Of a stretch of DNA of 64,000 nucleotides, positions 1 to 9,818 are shown one piece after another. The translations under genes and the position numbers were made by a program. A model generated the notes under the pieces. The model worked only from the letters and a program-made list of their open reading frames with translations. It was not told the DNA's origin and made no database searches. This stretch comes from Prorocentrum cordatum (taxonomy: Eukaryota > Sar > Dinophyceae > Prorocentrales > Prorocentraceae), in NCBI GenBank assembly GCA_963575745.1, contig CAUYUJ010003969.1:118529-182528 (forward strand). The letters are read 5' to 3'. How positions within the stretch are numbered: the stretch's first letter is position 1; each line of letters begins with the position of its first letter.

Positions 1-777
1 AGCGTTGAGAGGTCGAAAAGGCTAAGGGCGCCCGAATCCTTTGCAAATCTGTTCGGCGTCTGTGGTTTCGGCCTCGTGGGGCCTTTTTGGGGTTGAGTTT
101 GGAGCTCTCTTGGTGCTTCGTAGACCGTCTTGAGGGTCTCGTGGCCCGCTTGGAGATCGCTTCTGAGTGTGAGTGGGTTGGACTATGCGTAATTATGAAT
201 ACGAACTGCCCAAGAGGGAGCAGGCAGGAGAAGAGGAGAGGAAGGGAGGCGGAGGCACTGCGCGAATAAAACTGACCAACTGTTACCAGCATGCGTAACA
301 CAGAGACAACATCCAGCAACCAGAGAAGGCAAACATGGTTGTGGACCAACGATGCTCATCAACCTTACGGGGGAGGGGCTTGCAGGAAGAGAGTATCGGG
401 CAGGTCCGCTCTTTCTCTTGCTCCCCACTGGAGGCACTGCGGTTTTGATTGCCATGGCCTTGCCCCCACGAGTGCCGCCAGAGGCTGTTTTTCCTCGCAT
501 CTGCCATAGCATTGCCGAACGCCTGTGACCTTGTAGGGCGGCGGGTGCACATCCTCTTTGCGGGTATGGCTGCGGCTTGGCCAGGGGTTGGAGGCGGAGA
601 TGGGTAGGGAGGGGGGGGGGAGGACGAGGGGTGAGGGGGGAGGAAGGCTGGGGAGGAGGGCTGGATGCGAGAGCAGGGCTGGGGACCGGGGGAGGTTGAT
701 GAGGAGAGGTTGAGGGCGAGGGAAAGCAAGAGGAAGGAGGGAGCAGGGAGTGGGAAGGAGGAAGGAGGAAGGAGGAA
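1..777. other. Non-repetitive flank, no gene recognised
   Basis: Mixed-composition sequence with no repeat family shared elsewhere in the window and no open frame that reads like protein. From about 600 it grades into G-rich purine sequence leading to the GAT array. Confidence 0.3.
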
Positions 778-778
778 G

Positions 779-814
779 ATGATGATGTTGATGATGATGC
801 TGATGATGATGCTT

Positions 815-877
<63 letters not shown>

Positions 878-896
878 CTGATGCTGATGCTGATGC

Positions 897-940
<44 letters not shown>

Positions 941-959
941 CTGATGCTGATGCTGATGC

Positions 960-1000
<41 letters not shown>

Positions 1001-1130
1001 CTGATGCTGATGCTGGTGATGGTGATGATGATGATGTTGATGAAGTTGATGATGTTGATGATGGAGGTGGTTATAATAATGTTGATGATGCTGATAATGA
1101 TGATGGTGATGGTGATGATGATGAGGAGGA
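779..1130. repeat. (GAT)n microsatellite with GCT interruptions
   Basis: GATGAT runs are broken by short blocks of GCTGAT at about 875-898, 940-960 and 1000-1012. The same interruption pattern recurs at 48420-48580 and 51010-51050, and in reverse complement at 13970-14225 and 40050-40255. It decays to GTT/GGT variants at its 3' end and is followed by GGA repeats. Confidence 0.95.
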
Positions 1131-1197
1131 GGAGGACAAGCGGGGAGAGGAGAAGGATTGGGTGTAGAAGGAGGGGAACAGGATGATGAACAGGAGG

Positions 1198-1345
1198 GGG
1201 AGGAGCGGGGAGGAGGAGGAGGAGGAGGAGGAGGAGGAGGAGGAGGAGGAGGAGGAGGAGGGGAAAGAGGAGGAAGAGGAGGTGGATGAGGAGAGCAAGA
1301 GAGAGCAGGAGAGAGCAGGAGAGAGCAGGAGAGAGCAGGAGGAGG
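1198..1345. repeat. (GGA)n array ending in a 10-bp minisatellite
   Basis: A pure GGA run at about 1206-1262 passes into imperfect GGA/GAG and then into copies of a 10-bp unit, gagagcagga, at about 1292-1341. Confidence 0.9.
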
Positions 1346-1410
1346 GAAGTTCAGCAGCTGGGTGAAGAAGTGTGGGCGAGAGGAGGGTGTCCCTGCGTGT
1401 CGCCCATCAG

Positions 1411-1493
1411 GTGTCCAATTTCGGGCCAGGAGGAGGAAGCCACAAACAACGGAGGCGCGCGATCAGGAGTTGAGCGAACGCGAGGACATGGAG
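1411..1493 (+). CDS. Candidate internal exon, charged helix
   Basis: The segment follows a pyrimidine-containing CATCAG acceptor. It reads, after two phase bases, through the peptide EARDQELSEREDME and stops at GAG before a GC-type donor (GAG|GCGGTAG). The GAG|GC boundary is the same as at the candidate exons at 42989, 48829 and 60935. The peptide is Glu/Arg rich and helix-like. There is no start codon or homologue to anchor it, so it may be chance. Confidence 0.25.
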
Positions 1494-2124
1494 GCGGTAG
1501 CGGGGAAGGAGAGCCAGAGACACCCACCGCGCACCATGCGCGCCGCAGCACACCACCCTCGTCGCAGTTTCCCTCCCCGCGGGGAGGCACCCGCAACGCG
1601 GCTGCGGCTACGGCCCGCTCGCCATTCGGGAAGCGGGTCCTGAGGGAGAACGGGTCCTGAGGTTTCTCGCCCCCGGGGCTGCCAGGAACCGGCTCAAGAT
1701 GAAGACTCGGTCCTGGCGGCCGGGGAAGGCCCCCAGGGTCCAGTTCCCATTTCCCTCAGGTCACCGAGCGCGTTCCCCAAGCGTGCTCGCCAAGTGCCTT
1801 CCGAGTCATTCGCCAAGTGCCTGCTCGCAAGCGTCAGACAAGCACGTGCCTGCCTCCATGTAATGTATCGTACACCCCCCGCGGCGAATCCAGGCCTCTT
1901 GCGATTAGTTACCTTGCGAGGAGTGGAACGCGCTCGTCTATCAGGACCCGCCTCCCCCATGCGAGGCCCGCGGGAGTGGTGAAGACCCACCCCACGGGCC
2001 TGCCTCGCGCTACGGACATCCGCGGGAGTTGGAGGTTGGTGCTGCCGCGAGTTCTGGGTCTGAGAGTCCTGGGGGAAGGGGGAAGGCTTCTTTGACGTGG
2101 GGACCTTATCTAGAAGAGGGGAGG
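1494..2124. other. Intergenic or intronic sequence, no gene recognised
   Basis: GC-rich unique sequence. Direct repeats of 'cgccaagtgcct' and 'ggcttctt' motifs are present near 1790-1830 and 2085-2160. No coding-like frame was seen. Confidence 0.3.
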
Positions 2125-2330
2125 GCTTCTTGGAAGGAGGGGACGGCTTCTTAGAAGGGGGAGGCACCCCTGCCTCTTAGAAGGCGCGGGCCTCAGATAT
2201 AGGCGTAAGGCCTGGGCATTCTAAGAAGCAGGTTGCTTCTGAGAAGCCTTCCCTCCTCCCCCTGCTCCCCTTCTGCGCGCCGCCAAAGGGCCGCCGCCCC
2301 ACGCCGAGGAGGCGCCCCTGCGACGCAGGG
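2125..2330 (+). mobile_element. Element family L, copy 1
   Basis: Contains inverted GGCTTCTTAGAAG / CTTCTGAGAAGCC arms around a 'tataggcgtaaggcc' core, followed by 'ccttctgcgcgccgccaaaggg'. The same order of blocks is found at 49800-49990, so this is a dispersed repeat. Ends are not precisely defined. Confidence 0.6.
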
Positions 2331-2695
2331 CGCGTGGATCAGCGACGAGCCCCGTTTCCCCGCAGAATCGGCACCGGCCTCACGCCTACGGGGGTGCCTT
2401 CCCCGATCAGTGTTCACGTGTTGCCGACCATGGCCCTGCCAGACAGGGTGGCCGTTGGAGAAGCGATTTCTCACAGTGGGGAGCCGTGCTCGCACTTGTG
2501 TTCAAATTTCACTGTGGGCCCATACGCGTCGTGGTTGGGACGGAAGTGCCTCCCATCCCTTTGGCTAGTGGTAACTTTCAGCGGAAATTTCGGCAGTGAT
2601 AAGGCGAAAGGGCTCTTTCAGACACCAGCCACCCCCCAACAGCGCAACGGACGCATTTTTGATTCCTAGAGCTTGCAAGGGGGCCTCCGGCGAAA
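2331..2695. other. No gene recognised
   Basis: Moderate-GC sequence with open frames on both strands. No repeat family, splice-like boundary or recognisable protein motif. Confidence 0.3.
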
Positions 2696-2870
2696 GCGCG
2701 GCTTTGAATGAGGAGGAGGGGTGACAGAGGACGCGGGCGACATCGACGGAGGCGGATGAGGAGAAGGAGGAGGAGGAGGAGGAGGAGGGAGGAGGAGGGG
2801 GAGGCGGAGGAGGACGAGGAGAAGGAGAGAGCAGGAGGAGAGAGCAGGAGGAGGGAAGGGGAGTAGCAGG
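2696..2870. repeat. Imperfect (GGA)n array
   Basis: Purine-rich GGA/GAG repeats with interruptions. Reverse-frame open frames here are poly-Ser/Leu shadows. Confidence 0.85.
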
Positions 2871-2949
2871 GGGAGGAGAGGGGGCGAGAGGGGCGAGAGG
2901 GAAGCATCCCTGCGTTTCTCCGCTCTGGTGCCGCCTTGGGGGCAGGAAG

Positions 2950-3110
2950 AGAAAGCCGCAGCCCTGAGATCCGACGTCTCGAAAAAGTTGAAGCATCTCG
3001 ACAAATCGCGACGGGAGCCTCCCATTCTTCGAGCCCGATCGATTTGTGAGGGTCCCGGGGCCCGCATCTGGGCGAAGACGCCCGGCTCCGAAAAATTGAA
3101 ACACCAGGCC
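2950..3110 (+). repeat. Dispersed repeat family Q, copy 1
   Basis: Begins near 'cctgagatccgacg' and contains 'gtgagggtcccggggcccgc' and 'gaagacgcccggctccgaaa'. A diverged copy lies in reverse orientation at about 29750-29955, and its start and middle recur at 61142-61265. Nature unknown. Confidence 0.55.
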
Positions 3111-3112
3111 CT

Positions 3113-3175
3113 CATGGAGGAGGAGAAGGAGGAGGAGGAGCAGCATGAGGAGGAGGAGGTGGAGGACAAGTGCAA
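3113..3175. repeat. Short (GGA)n array upstream of module H
   Basis: Imperfect GGA triplets directly before module H1. H2 has the same purine array in front; H3 has a GAT array. Confidence 0.8.
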
Positions 3176-3480
3176 GCCCAAGACTCATTAGCGATGTTGG
3201 AATTAACCCTCCCTCCAAGTTCTCTCTTCACATGCCCCTGCAAGGGCTCACTTCCACTGAGGGAACTGCCTCGCTGAGAGATAACCGTTTGAAGACTTTG
3301 AAGCTTGCCAACACACCTATCTCGTGGCTCCAACTCCACGGGTCAACCTGATTGTCTTGACGATCCTGAATCATGCCAGAACACCATACCTGGGCCCTTT
3401 ACACAGCGAGCCAACGTAACTGTTGCACCATCACGATCCTGAGTCCTTCCAAGACACCATGTCTGGTACGTTGACCATGG
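3166..3480 (+). repeat. Conserved module of family H, copy 1
   Basis: Ordered blocks 'aaccctccctccaagtt', 'cacttccactgagggaa', 'gataaccgtttgaa' and 'gacgatcctgaatcatgcc' recur in the same order at 44405-44690 (H2) and 59925-60180 (H3). In each case an 83-bp satellite follows. Open frames differ between copies and this copy has early stops, so it is treated as non-coding. Confidence 0.75.
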
Positions 3481-3486
3481 GAATCT

Positions 3487-3930
3487 GCGAATCTTTGCAC
3501 TGGTTTTCACATGAATGTGCGCGGCGCGAAGGCGAGAGCCACATTTTGAAAACGACCCGCCTTCAGTTCATGAAGTTCTTGCAAATGTTTGAGACGAATG
3601 TGCGCGGCGCGAAGCCGAGAGCCACATTTCGAACCCGGGCCGCCCTCAAGCCAGGCAGATCCTGCAGACTTTGCAGAGAACGTGCGCGGCGCTACGGCGA
3701 GAGCCACATTTTGAACACGACCAGCCCTCAACCCATGAAGGTCTTGCAAATATTTGAGACGAATGTGCGCGGCGCTGGGGCGAGAGCCACATTCTGAGAG
3801 CGACCCGCCCCCAGTCAGTGAAATGCCTGCCAAGTGTTCAGACGAGCGCGCGCGGCGCTACGGCGAGAGCCACAGTTTGAAAGCCACCCGCCCTCCATCG
3901 GTGAAAGTTGCCACTGTTTCAGCATCAGGG
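3487..3930 (+). repeat. 83-bp tandem satellite of family H, five units
   Basis: The motif 'gcgagagccaca' ends at 3540, 3623, 3706, 3788 and 3871, giving a period of 82-83 bp. Each unit contains 'gaatgtgcgcggcgc'. The same satellite occurs at 44745-45165, and in short form at 59220-59365 and 60185-60262. Long open frames on both strands are a by-product of the near-regular period. Confidence 0.9.
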
Positions 3931-4027
3931 TCCTGAGTGATGAGGCAGTCTCGGGCGAAACGCCCGGCCCGCCCTTTCGACTGGCTTCGGTGTGCGACAG
4001 GGCGGAGTTATATATAACGAAGTGGAA

Positions 4028-4240
4028 GTAAGGAGGAAGGAGGAGGAGGGCGAGGGGAAGGAGGACGAGGAGGAGGAGGAGGACGAGGAGGAGGAGGAGG
4101 AGGATGAGGAAGAGGAGGAGGAGGACGAGGAGGGCGAGGAGGAGGAGGTGGAGGAGGAGGAGGACGAGGAGGAGGAGGAGAGAGGAGGGAGGAGGAGGTG
4201 GAGGAGGAGGAGGAGGAGAGGAGGAGAGGACGGGGAGGGA
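4028..4240. repeat. (GGA)n/(GGACGA)n array
   Basis: Purine-strand triplet array with GAC interruptions. It faces a pyrimidine CCT array at 4385-4655, so the two could pair as an imperfect inverted repeat. Confidence 0.9.
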
Positions 4241-4296
4241 GCTGCAGGAGCCGGCGGCGCATCGGCGAGGAGCCTCTCGCCAAGGGGGGTACGCCT

Positions 4297-4711
4297 CGGG
4301 CCGCCGTGCCCCCGAGGGCTGGGCACCCGCCGCTCCTGTCTGCCCAGCCTGGAGCGGAGGGTTTCTCCGAAGGACTTTGGCGACCCGTCCCCTCCCCTCC
4401 TCCTCCTCCCTCCTCCTCCTCCTCCTCCTCCTCTCCTTTCTCCCTCCTCCTCTCCTCCTCCTCCTCCTCCTCCTCCTCCTCCCTCCCTCCTCCTCCTCCT
4501 CCTCCTCCTCCCTCCTCCTCCTGTCTCCTCCCTCCTCCTCCCTCCTCTCCTCCTCCTCCTCTCCTCCTCCTCCCTCCTCCTCCTCCTCCTCTCTCCTCCT
4601 CCTCCTCCTCCCCCTCCCCTCCTCCCTCCTTCTCCTCCTCCTCCTCCTCCTCGGGCCGCCGTGCTCCCGAGGGTTGGGCACCCGCCGCTCCTGTCTGCCC
4701 AGCCTGGAGCA
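4297..4711. repeat. 58-bp duplication flanking a CCT array
   Basis: A 58-bp block ending 'cccagcctggagc' is present at about 4297-4354 and again at about 4653-4710 with only a few differences. The (CCT)n array at 4385-4655 lies between the copies. Confidence 0.85.
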
Positions 4712-4799
4712 CGCCCCCCTGCCCCTGATGCTTGCACATTGCACCACCATGTGGGGCGCTCCAAAAGAGGGCCCTGCCTTCGAACGAAGAAGAAAAAAC

Positions 4800-4966
4800 A
4801 CACAAACGTAAACTTTTGGCGCTCCGCGTGGATTTCTTGGATTCGCGCCTGGGCCCCCCGGCGGCGCCTCCGGCGCCGCCCCTGGCGCGTTCCGCGCGCC
4901 AGGGAGGGGGGTCCAGCGCGAATCCAAGAAATCCACGCGGAGCGCCAACAGTTTTTATGTTTGTGT
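4800..4966. mobile_element. MITE-like element F, complete copy
   Basis: About 50-bp terminal inverted repeats: the left end starts ACACAAACGTAAACTTTTGG and the right end is its near-perfect reverse complement ending in TTTGTGT. The core is GC-rich, with the internal inverted block ggcgcctccggcgcc. No coding capacity. Related copies: 38905-39085, 40857-40920, 41100-41260 and 41899-42094. Confidence 0.8.
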
Positions 4967-5020
4967 ACCCTTTTCTTGTTCTAGCCGTGGCAAGGCGTCC
5001 TGGCGTGCCTATAGGCCTAC

Positions 5021-5203
5021 CAAGCAATGTTCTAAGAACCTTTTGTGGTTTCCACGAGATGTTCTTGGAACATTTCTGGCTGGGACCGTTCTTTTGTTAT
5101 GAGAGCATTGCTTTGCTGCTCGGAACATGTTTGGGCTCTAGGACCATGTCTTGCGTTAGGCCTATGGGAATGCCAGGACGGTCGGTCCCTGCTCAACCGA
5201 TGC
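5021..5203. mobile_element. Dispersed element G, copy 1
   Basis: Shares the block order 'cacgaggtgttctcggaac' (variant), 'ttctggctggg', 'gaacatgtttgggctc', 'gtaggcct' and 'gaatgccagggcggtcgg' with 32777-32985. The 'gttcttagaac' type palindromes suggest a hairpin-forming element; termini not resolved. Confidence 0.6.
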
Positions 5204-5518
5204 TGGCATATTGCACCACCGTGTGTGGCGCTCCAGAAGAGGGTCCCGCCTTCGAGGGCCGAAGGAGTTGCCCTCTCTTGCTCGGCGGAGGGCGGCGGCA
5301 GGTCGGCGGCAGCAGCACGAGACCAGCCTCCGCGGGCGGAAGCGGGCGGAGTGGCGGCGAGGCGCGCAGGGGCGCGGCTGGGGCACGAAGATACCCACCT
5401 GCCTTTGCTCGCTCTTCGTCGGGCTTCTGGTTTAGCATAGTGCCCATACCAGCGCCGCTCGCACGGTAGTTTAGAGCCCCTCACGAGACCTCTTGCGCCG
5501 AAGGATCATTGGGGGTAG

Positions 5519-5521
5519 TGC

Positions 5522-5568
<47 letters not shown>
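5519..5568. repeat. (GT)n microsatellite
   Basis: About 24 GT dinucleotides, with one GC variant at the start. Confidence 0.95.
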
Positions 5569-5569
<1 letters not shown>

Positions 5570-5639
5570 AATGGCGGCGGAAGGTGGCGGCAGTAAAACA
5601 AACGCCTCCCAAGAGATGAACACGTTTTTGGATCCGCCG

Positions 5640-5890
5640 CGTATCGCCGCGCCGTTTGCAGGGCTCTGGGCGACTCCTCCGATCCGGCTCGCTTCGATTT
5701 CGGCGGCTTCCGATTCCGATTCGGTGCGGCTTCGGGCTCCGATTTGGGTCCCGGCTCCTCCCCGGAGGTCTACCAGCCTGCCGATCTCTGCCGAATCGAC
5801 TTCGCCTGATTCGGCCCCCGATATCGCCATTCCGATTGGTTTCGATCGCCGATCCGACTTAGTTATGGAATCGATTCCGGGCTCTCCCCC
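5640..5890. repeat. Degenerate 'gattccgattcgg' minisatellite
   Basis: Irregular repeats of ttcgatt/ttccgatt/cggctt over about 250 bp. Open frames in several phases result from this. Confidence 0.6.
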
Positions 5891-5929
5891 GTTTGTCCTA
5901 GCGCCGGGCCGTGCGTCTTGGTTGGGGAG

Positions 5930-6150
5930 GGCGCTCGGGCCACCAGGGCAGACGCGGCCTCGGGCGGGGTGCTTTTGCCATGGGTTCGCCGCGGTGCCGT
6001 CTTCGTCTGCTTGGGCGCGGGACGAAGGGATGGCCGTGGGTCTGCCGTGGTGTCGGCGTCGTCGACTTGGGCGTCTCCAGAACAACTGGCGCGACGACAT
6101 GCGCTGCTCTGGAAACCCGGACAGGCTTGCGTCGCGACAGGAAATTAGGA
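5930..6150 (+). repeat. Dispersed repeat S, copy 1
   Basis: 'gccgcggtgccg' and 'gtctgcttgggcgcggg' followed by 'tctgccgtggt' recur at about 34995-35105. Shared by only two places in the window. Confidence 0.45.
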
Positions 6151-6310
6151 CCGCATGTCTTTCGCCGTTTCCGGCCTCTTGGGGCCCTCACCGGGCCCCA
6201 GGACAGACAGACAAACGGCTCAGGAAACCCGCCCCCCAGGGAAGGGGCCGGGACATCCGGGGGGCCGCGTCTGGAAGAGGCCAGGACGTCGCACGTCTGG
6301 GCCAGAACGG
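6150..6310 (-). mobile_element. Diverged family A copy
   Basis: Retains the A landmarks in reverse orientation: ggcctcttggggccctcaccggg, aacggctcagga and gaaggggccgggacatc, with heavy divergence and eroded ends. 6310-7010 downstream holds GC-rich sequence with no supported gene. Confidence 0.5.
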
Positions 6311-7013
6311 CTCCCGGCTCTCGAGGGGGCGAGCCCCCACGAGGCCGTCGATGCGGGCCACTCGGGCCCAGCAGGGCCGCCCGGCAGAGCCGCCAGCGAG
6401 CCCGTCGGCTCGATGCCGGGCGCTGGGGGTCTGTGTGCGGCGTCGGACGAAGCGATGATCCGGACCCCGGGCCATCAGTCGGCGACTACAAAGGGTGTGG
6501 TTACGCCGGGGTGTGGTTTGCGATCGGCACCGTCGGGGCCTGAGGGGCACGACACTGTCCTCGTTGGGCCTCCTCGGGGCGCGGCGGAGAGCTCTGTCGA
6601 GGTCCTCGCCCGCCCCCCAGGGTGCCCCGCAGGGTGCCGGTTGCACACCACACCCTTTGCAAAACACACCCTTCGGAGTCGCCGAATCAGGCGTGGATCT
6701 GGGCATGGAGGGCTGGCCCCCGCGAAGTGGTCAAAAGGTCGGCCTCACCCCGACACATAGTAGTACTGTGTGTGCGTCGCCTCCCCAGGGGCGACGCGCG
6801 CACCGAGAAATCTTATAGTACATGCTCCGTGGCGGGCGCCTTCTGGCCACACCGCTCGGGAGCCGATGTGTTACAAGATGGGTATACTATCTGTTCGGGT
6901 CGGAAGCGCGCCTCCAGGGAGGACATCGAGTATTAGCATGTCCCTGCGCGTCCCAGAGGGTCTGATTACACCAGGGGAAATCAATCCCCAACCAATGGAT
7001 GGTTTGAAATGGG

Positions 7014-7190
7014 ATCGATGAAGAGATCGATCAGGAGATCGACCAGGAACCCAGGCACCCGGGAACCCGGAACCCACCGAAATCGGCCCGGAACCAATAA
7101 CCAGGAATAGCCCGGGAATCTGGAAGCGGGAACCCGGGAACCCCGCCGGCTGCCGAAGTCGGCGGGAAAGCCCTCGCCGAATCTAGCCAT
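7014..7190. repeat. Degenerate minisatellite
   Basis: Repeats of gatcgatcaggagatcgac pass into cccgggaacccggaaccc units. 7190-7700 beyond it shows no supported gene. Confidence 0.5.
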
Positions 7191-7706
7191 TGCCGCCAGG
7201 ACCCCTTTCAGTGCAAGTCGGGTATAGCCAGGACCCCGGGTAAGGGGACCCGGTTAGTGTTAGGGCCCTGGGGCCCCTCAATTGGCCAGAATCACTAAAC
7301 CAGGTCTGTCGTGACTGGTGTTTTTCGGGTGATGGCAGTTCCGGTGAGTGGAAATGGGACGGGGGGGGCGCCCCCGGTACAGATCACTAAGCCAGGTTCC
7401 ACGAAACCCAGTTCTGCCAACGCCCGAGCAAGCACTGATTGGGGAGGGATCGCCAAGTCGAAGGCCCGACGGGTCCGACCCCCGCGCGAGCGCTCTCGGC
7501 CTGCCTGCGTCGAAGGGCAGCCCAAATTGGGCGGGGCCGTGCGGCTCGGGCCCGCGAGAGGGTCGTCTGCAGCACACCGCCGCCGCGCCCGGCGCCGGGC
7601 GCCTCGAGAGGGCCCCGTCACGGCGGTGCAGAGCAGGAGTCGGGTTGACCCCAGAGGGGGTCCGGCGACGAGGGGGTGGTGCAACAGATTCGGTGCAATA
7701 GATTTA

Positions 7707-7892
7707 GTCGGGCCTGTCCCCCTACAGGAAGATATTCGATGAAAAATAAAGAATACCCCAGAAATACCCCCAAAAGGTTAACCAAGAGACTCAACAAATA
7801 ATCCCCGGACTGTTTTTGGACTATTTTTTGATTATTTCTGGGGTAGTTTGTACCTTTCGTCGAAAATTTCCCTGTAGGGGGGCACGCCCGAC
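7707..7892. mobile_element. MITE-like element D, copy 1
   Basis: Terminal inverted repeats of about 25 bp: left GTCGGGCCTGTCCCCCTACA, right its reverse complement. The AT-richer core has an internal palindrome ('ccccagaaat' / 'atttctgggg'). Flanks carry TTA on both sides, and 'caatagattt' occurs at 7697-7706 and 7897-7906, a possible longer target duplication. Copies 2 and 3 lie at 9033-9191 and 31329-31474. Confidence 0.8.
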
Positions 7893-8097
7893 TTAACAAT
7901 AGATTTGTGGGGCTGCAACTCACTTGGGGCGTGCCGTACACGTCGGGGCCCAGATGTGTGGCTGTGCTGTCGCGTGCCGTGCGCTACTTGCAATACGATG
8001 CAGTACAGTTCTCCGGCGCAAGACGTTTGCAACAGAATTGCCCCAAGTCTATATATTGCACCACCCCATTTCAGCTGAACCCCCTTTTGGGTCATCC

Positions 8098-8160
8098 AAA
8101 AGGAAAGACAGGACACGCAGACACAAATTGTCGACGATCCCCGGGAAACTGTGGGAAAAC
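8098..8160 (+). mobile_element. Truncated element C
   Basis: 'cacgcagacacaaattgtcgacga' followed by 'gggaaactgtgggaaaacatggg' matches the left third of element C (see 8537-8705); the rest is missing. Confidence 0.5.
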
Positions 8161-8175
8161 ATGGGAGGCGAGTGT

Positions 8176-8413
8176 CTAGGCCTCCCTGATGGTTGTCCGA
8201 GCAGGTCGGGTCGGAGGATCGCGCCGCATCGCCGATGCATCGGCGATGCGGCTCTATGTGGAGCCTTGTTTTCTCCTCTCCAACGGCACGGATACGTCGC
8301 CGCCGTCGCGGATACATCGCGGATGCATCGGCGATGCAGCGCCGATGTATTGGCGATGCGGCACGATCTCCCGACCCCATCTAATTACCCGCACCCCATC
8401 GGGGAGTCCTCTA
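8176..8413. mobile_element. MITE-like element E, copy 1
   Basis: The terminal region has inverted 'ctagg...gggtcgg' arms. The body holds several copies of the palindrome gcatcgccgatgcatcggcg. Related copies: 21667-21873, 29963-30208, 47475-47680 and 51462-51610. Confidence 0.75.
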
Positions 8414-8536
8414 GCAGGGGAAGGCGACCTTCCACACAGAGCAAAGCAGAAGCAGGATGGGGAGTCCTGGCACGTGTGTCTCTCTGTTGGTGCGGCCCCG
8501 GGCCCTGGCACGGTGGCCGAAGTCGCCCGACGCTGC

Positions 8537-8659
8537 TCAGGAGGGGAAAAACACACAGACACAATTAATCTTCGATTCCCAGAAAATATGGGAAAATATG
8601 GGAAGTGGGGGGGAAGACAGAAACCCAGAAAACGTGGGAAAATATAAGGAATCTGTTTA

Positions 8660-8693
<34 letters not shown>

Positions 8694-8705
8694 AGGGCCC
8701 CTTCA
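8537..8705. mobile_element. Element C, copy 1
   Basis: Starts TCAGGAGGGGAAAAACACAC and ends GGGCCCCTTCA. The core repeats 'cccagaaaatatgggaaaatatggg'. A (GT)n run sits at 8661-8690. The ends are only weakly inverted (TCAGGAGGG versus TGAAGGGGC). Other copies: 18808-18970, 24229-24390 and 25313-25476. Confidence 0.8.
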
Positions 8706-8865
8706 GTTGCCCTGTTGCGCTCTGCTCGCCAGCGCAGACCCTCTGCCCGGCCGCCGACGTGTGCCCCCGGCCCCCTGTCACTGGACCCGTGCAGGCCCTC
8801 GGCCCCCGCCCGCCCTGCCCTCGGGCGCCGCACCCGGGTGGCCAGGCGTGGCAGCGCTGAGGTGT

Positions 8866-9018
8866 GTACAGTGCCGTTTTGAATACATGCTCCGCGTGCG
8901 GATCATGTATTAAAGATGCAGGGGTTTAGTGTTAAAACAACAACGAGTTCATGCGTAAAATATTCATTAATTTATCAGAACCCTAGATGTTTATAAACAT
9001 CCCATGTGTTAAAAACTG
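8866..9018. mobile_element. MITE-like element P, copy 1
   Basis: AT-rich element. Left end TACAGTGCCGTTTTGAATAC, followed by 'gctccgcgtgcggatcatg'; right end 'tgtgttaaaaactgccc', an imperfect inverse of the left. A second copy lies at 12629-12806. Element D copy 2 starts a few bases after it. Confidence 0.7.
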
Positions 9019-9032
9019 CCCGGTCGAATTAT

Positions 9033-9191
9033 GTCGGGCCTGTCCCTCTACAGGAGGAGTCTACTCAAAAGTAGTCAACAAGTAGCCTGGGGACATTTGT
9101 TCGAGTTTGTCTTTTGGTGACTCGTTGGAAGATGGTTTGGCGATGTTTCATCTGTCCGTCCAGAATCGGCCTGTGGGGGGACATGCCCGAC
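9033..9191. mobile_element. MITE-like element D, copy 2
   Basis: Left GTCGGGCCTGTCCCTCTACA and right GGGGACATGCCCGAC are inverted. The core differs from copy 1. Confidence 0.75.
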
Positions 9192-9306
9192 CTGAGTGTA
9201 GGAGCCCCCTTCTCAGTGCATCGGGCGGGCCCAGGACTGGGACAAGTAAGCTTCTGCTGTTCCTCCCCGGGGTGATGATCTTTCCCATACCTCCTCGCGT
9301 TGTGAC

Positions 9307-9480
9307 AAGAATCACGACAGGAGGCTTTTCGCCACTTTCGGCCTCCGTGAGCCCTTACCGGGCCTCGGGGCCGCCAACGAACGACTCAGGATGAGAAACC
9401 GTCTCTGGGGAAGGGGTCGAGACATCTGAGGGTCGACGTTCTGAACAAAAATCACGACACTGGGGGTCCGGGTTACCTGG
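9307..9480 (-). mobile_element. Family A MITE-like copy, reverse orientation
   Basis: Carries aatcacgacaggaggctttt, ggcctccgtgagccc, acgactcaggatg and gggtcgacgttctgaac, and ends near gggggtccggg. This is the reverse of the consensus seen at 13428-13613. Confidence 0.75.
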
Positions 9481-9498
9481 GCCAAGCCCGCCCCACAG

Positions 9499-9649
9499 CA
9501 GGTGGCGCGAGCGATCGTATTGGGGGGGGGGGCTCGACCCTCCCACATATGCTGAGGAAGGCCCCGCCGCGGGTGTGGCGTTGTGCTCGCAAGGGGTTGA
9601 TGCGGAGAGGCTTGCTTTGGTACTCACCAGCGTGTTGTGGCGCTCGCAG
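9499..9649 (+). CDS. Candidate internal exon
   Basis: Follows an acceptor-like 'cgccccacag' and ends CAG before a GC-type donor (CAG|GCATGG). It reads QVARAIVL, then, after an 11-base G run that costs one frame, continues YAEEGPAAGVALCSQGVDA and ERLALVLTSVLWRSQ. The protein-like reading on both sides of the G run suggests a homopolymer length error or a decayed exon. Function unknown. Confidence 0.3.
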
Positions 9650-9818
9650 GCATGGCGTTGTGCACACGGGCGATTGATGCGCTAGTGGAGCGGATGCACC
9701 CTTGCACGCCGCGGCCGCCGTTCTCGTTGCCCTCCCGCCCGAACCCCCCCCCCCCCACGACCGTTACCCGGGAAGGACAAAGTATCACGAAACCGCATTC
9801 TCCAGAGTCGCTGGATTT

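Noticed and set aside
1683-1697. 'accggctcaag' as another spliced-leader relic
   Set aside because: Only the last nine or ten bases match the leader; the diagnostic CCATTTT is missing and nothing protein-like follows.
3423-3833. Frames through the 83-bp satellite as a repeat protein
   Set aside because: Both strands are open, the period varies 82-84 bp so the frame is not kept, and the third module copy has stops.
3815-5027. Several 240-380 codon frames over GGA/CCT arrays
   Set aside because: Poly-Arg/Glu/Ser/Leu translations of the microsatellites, open on both strands at once.
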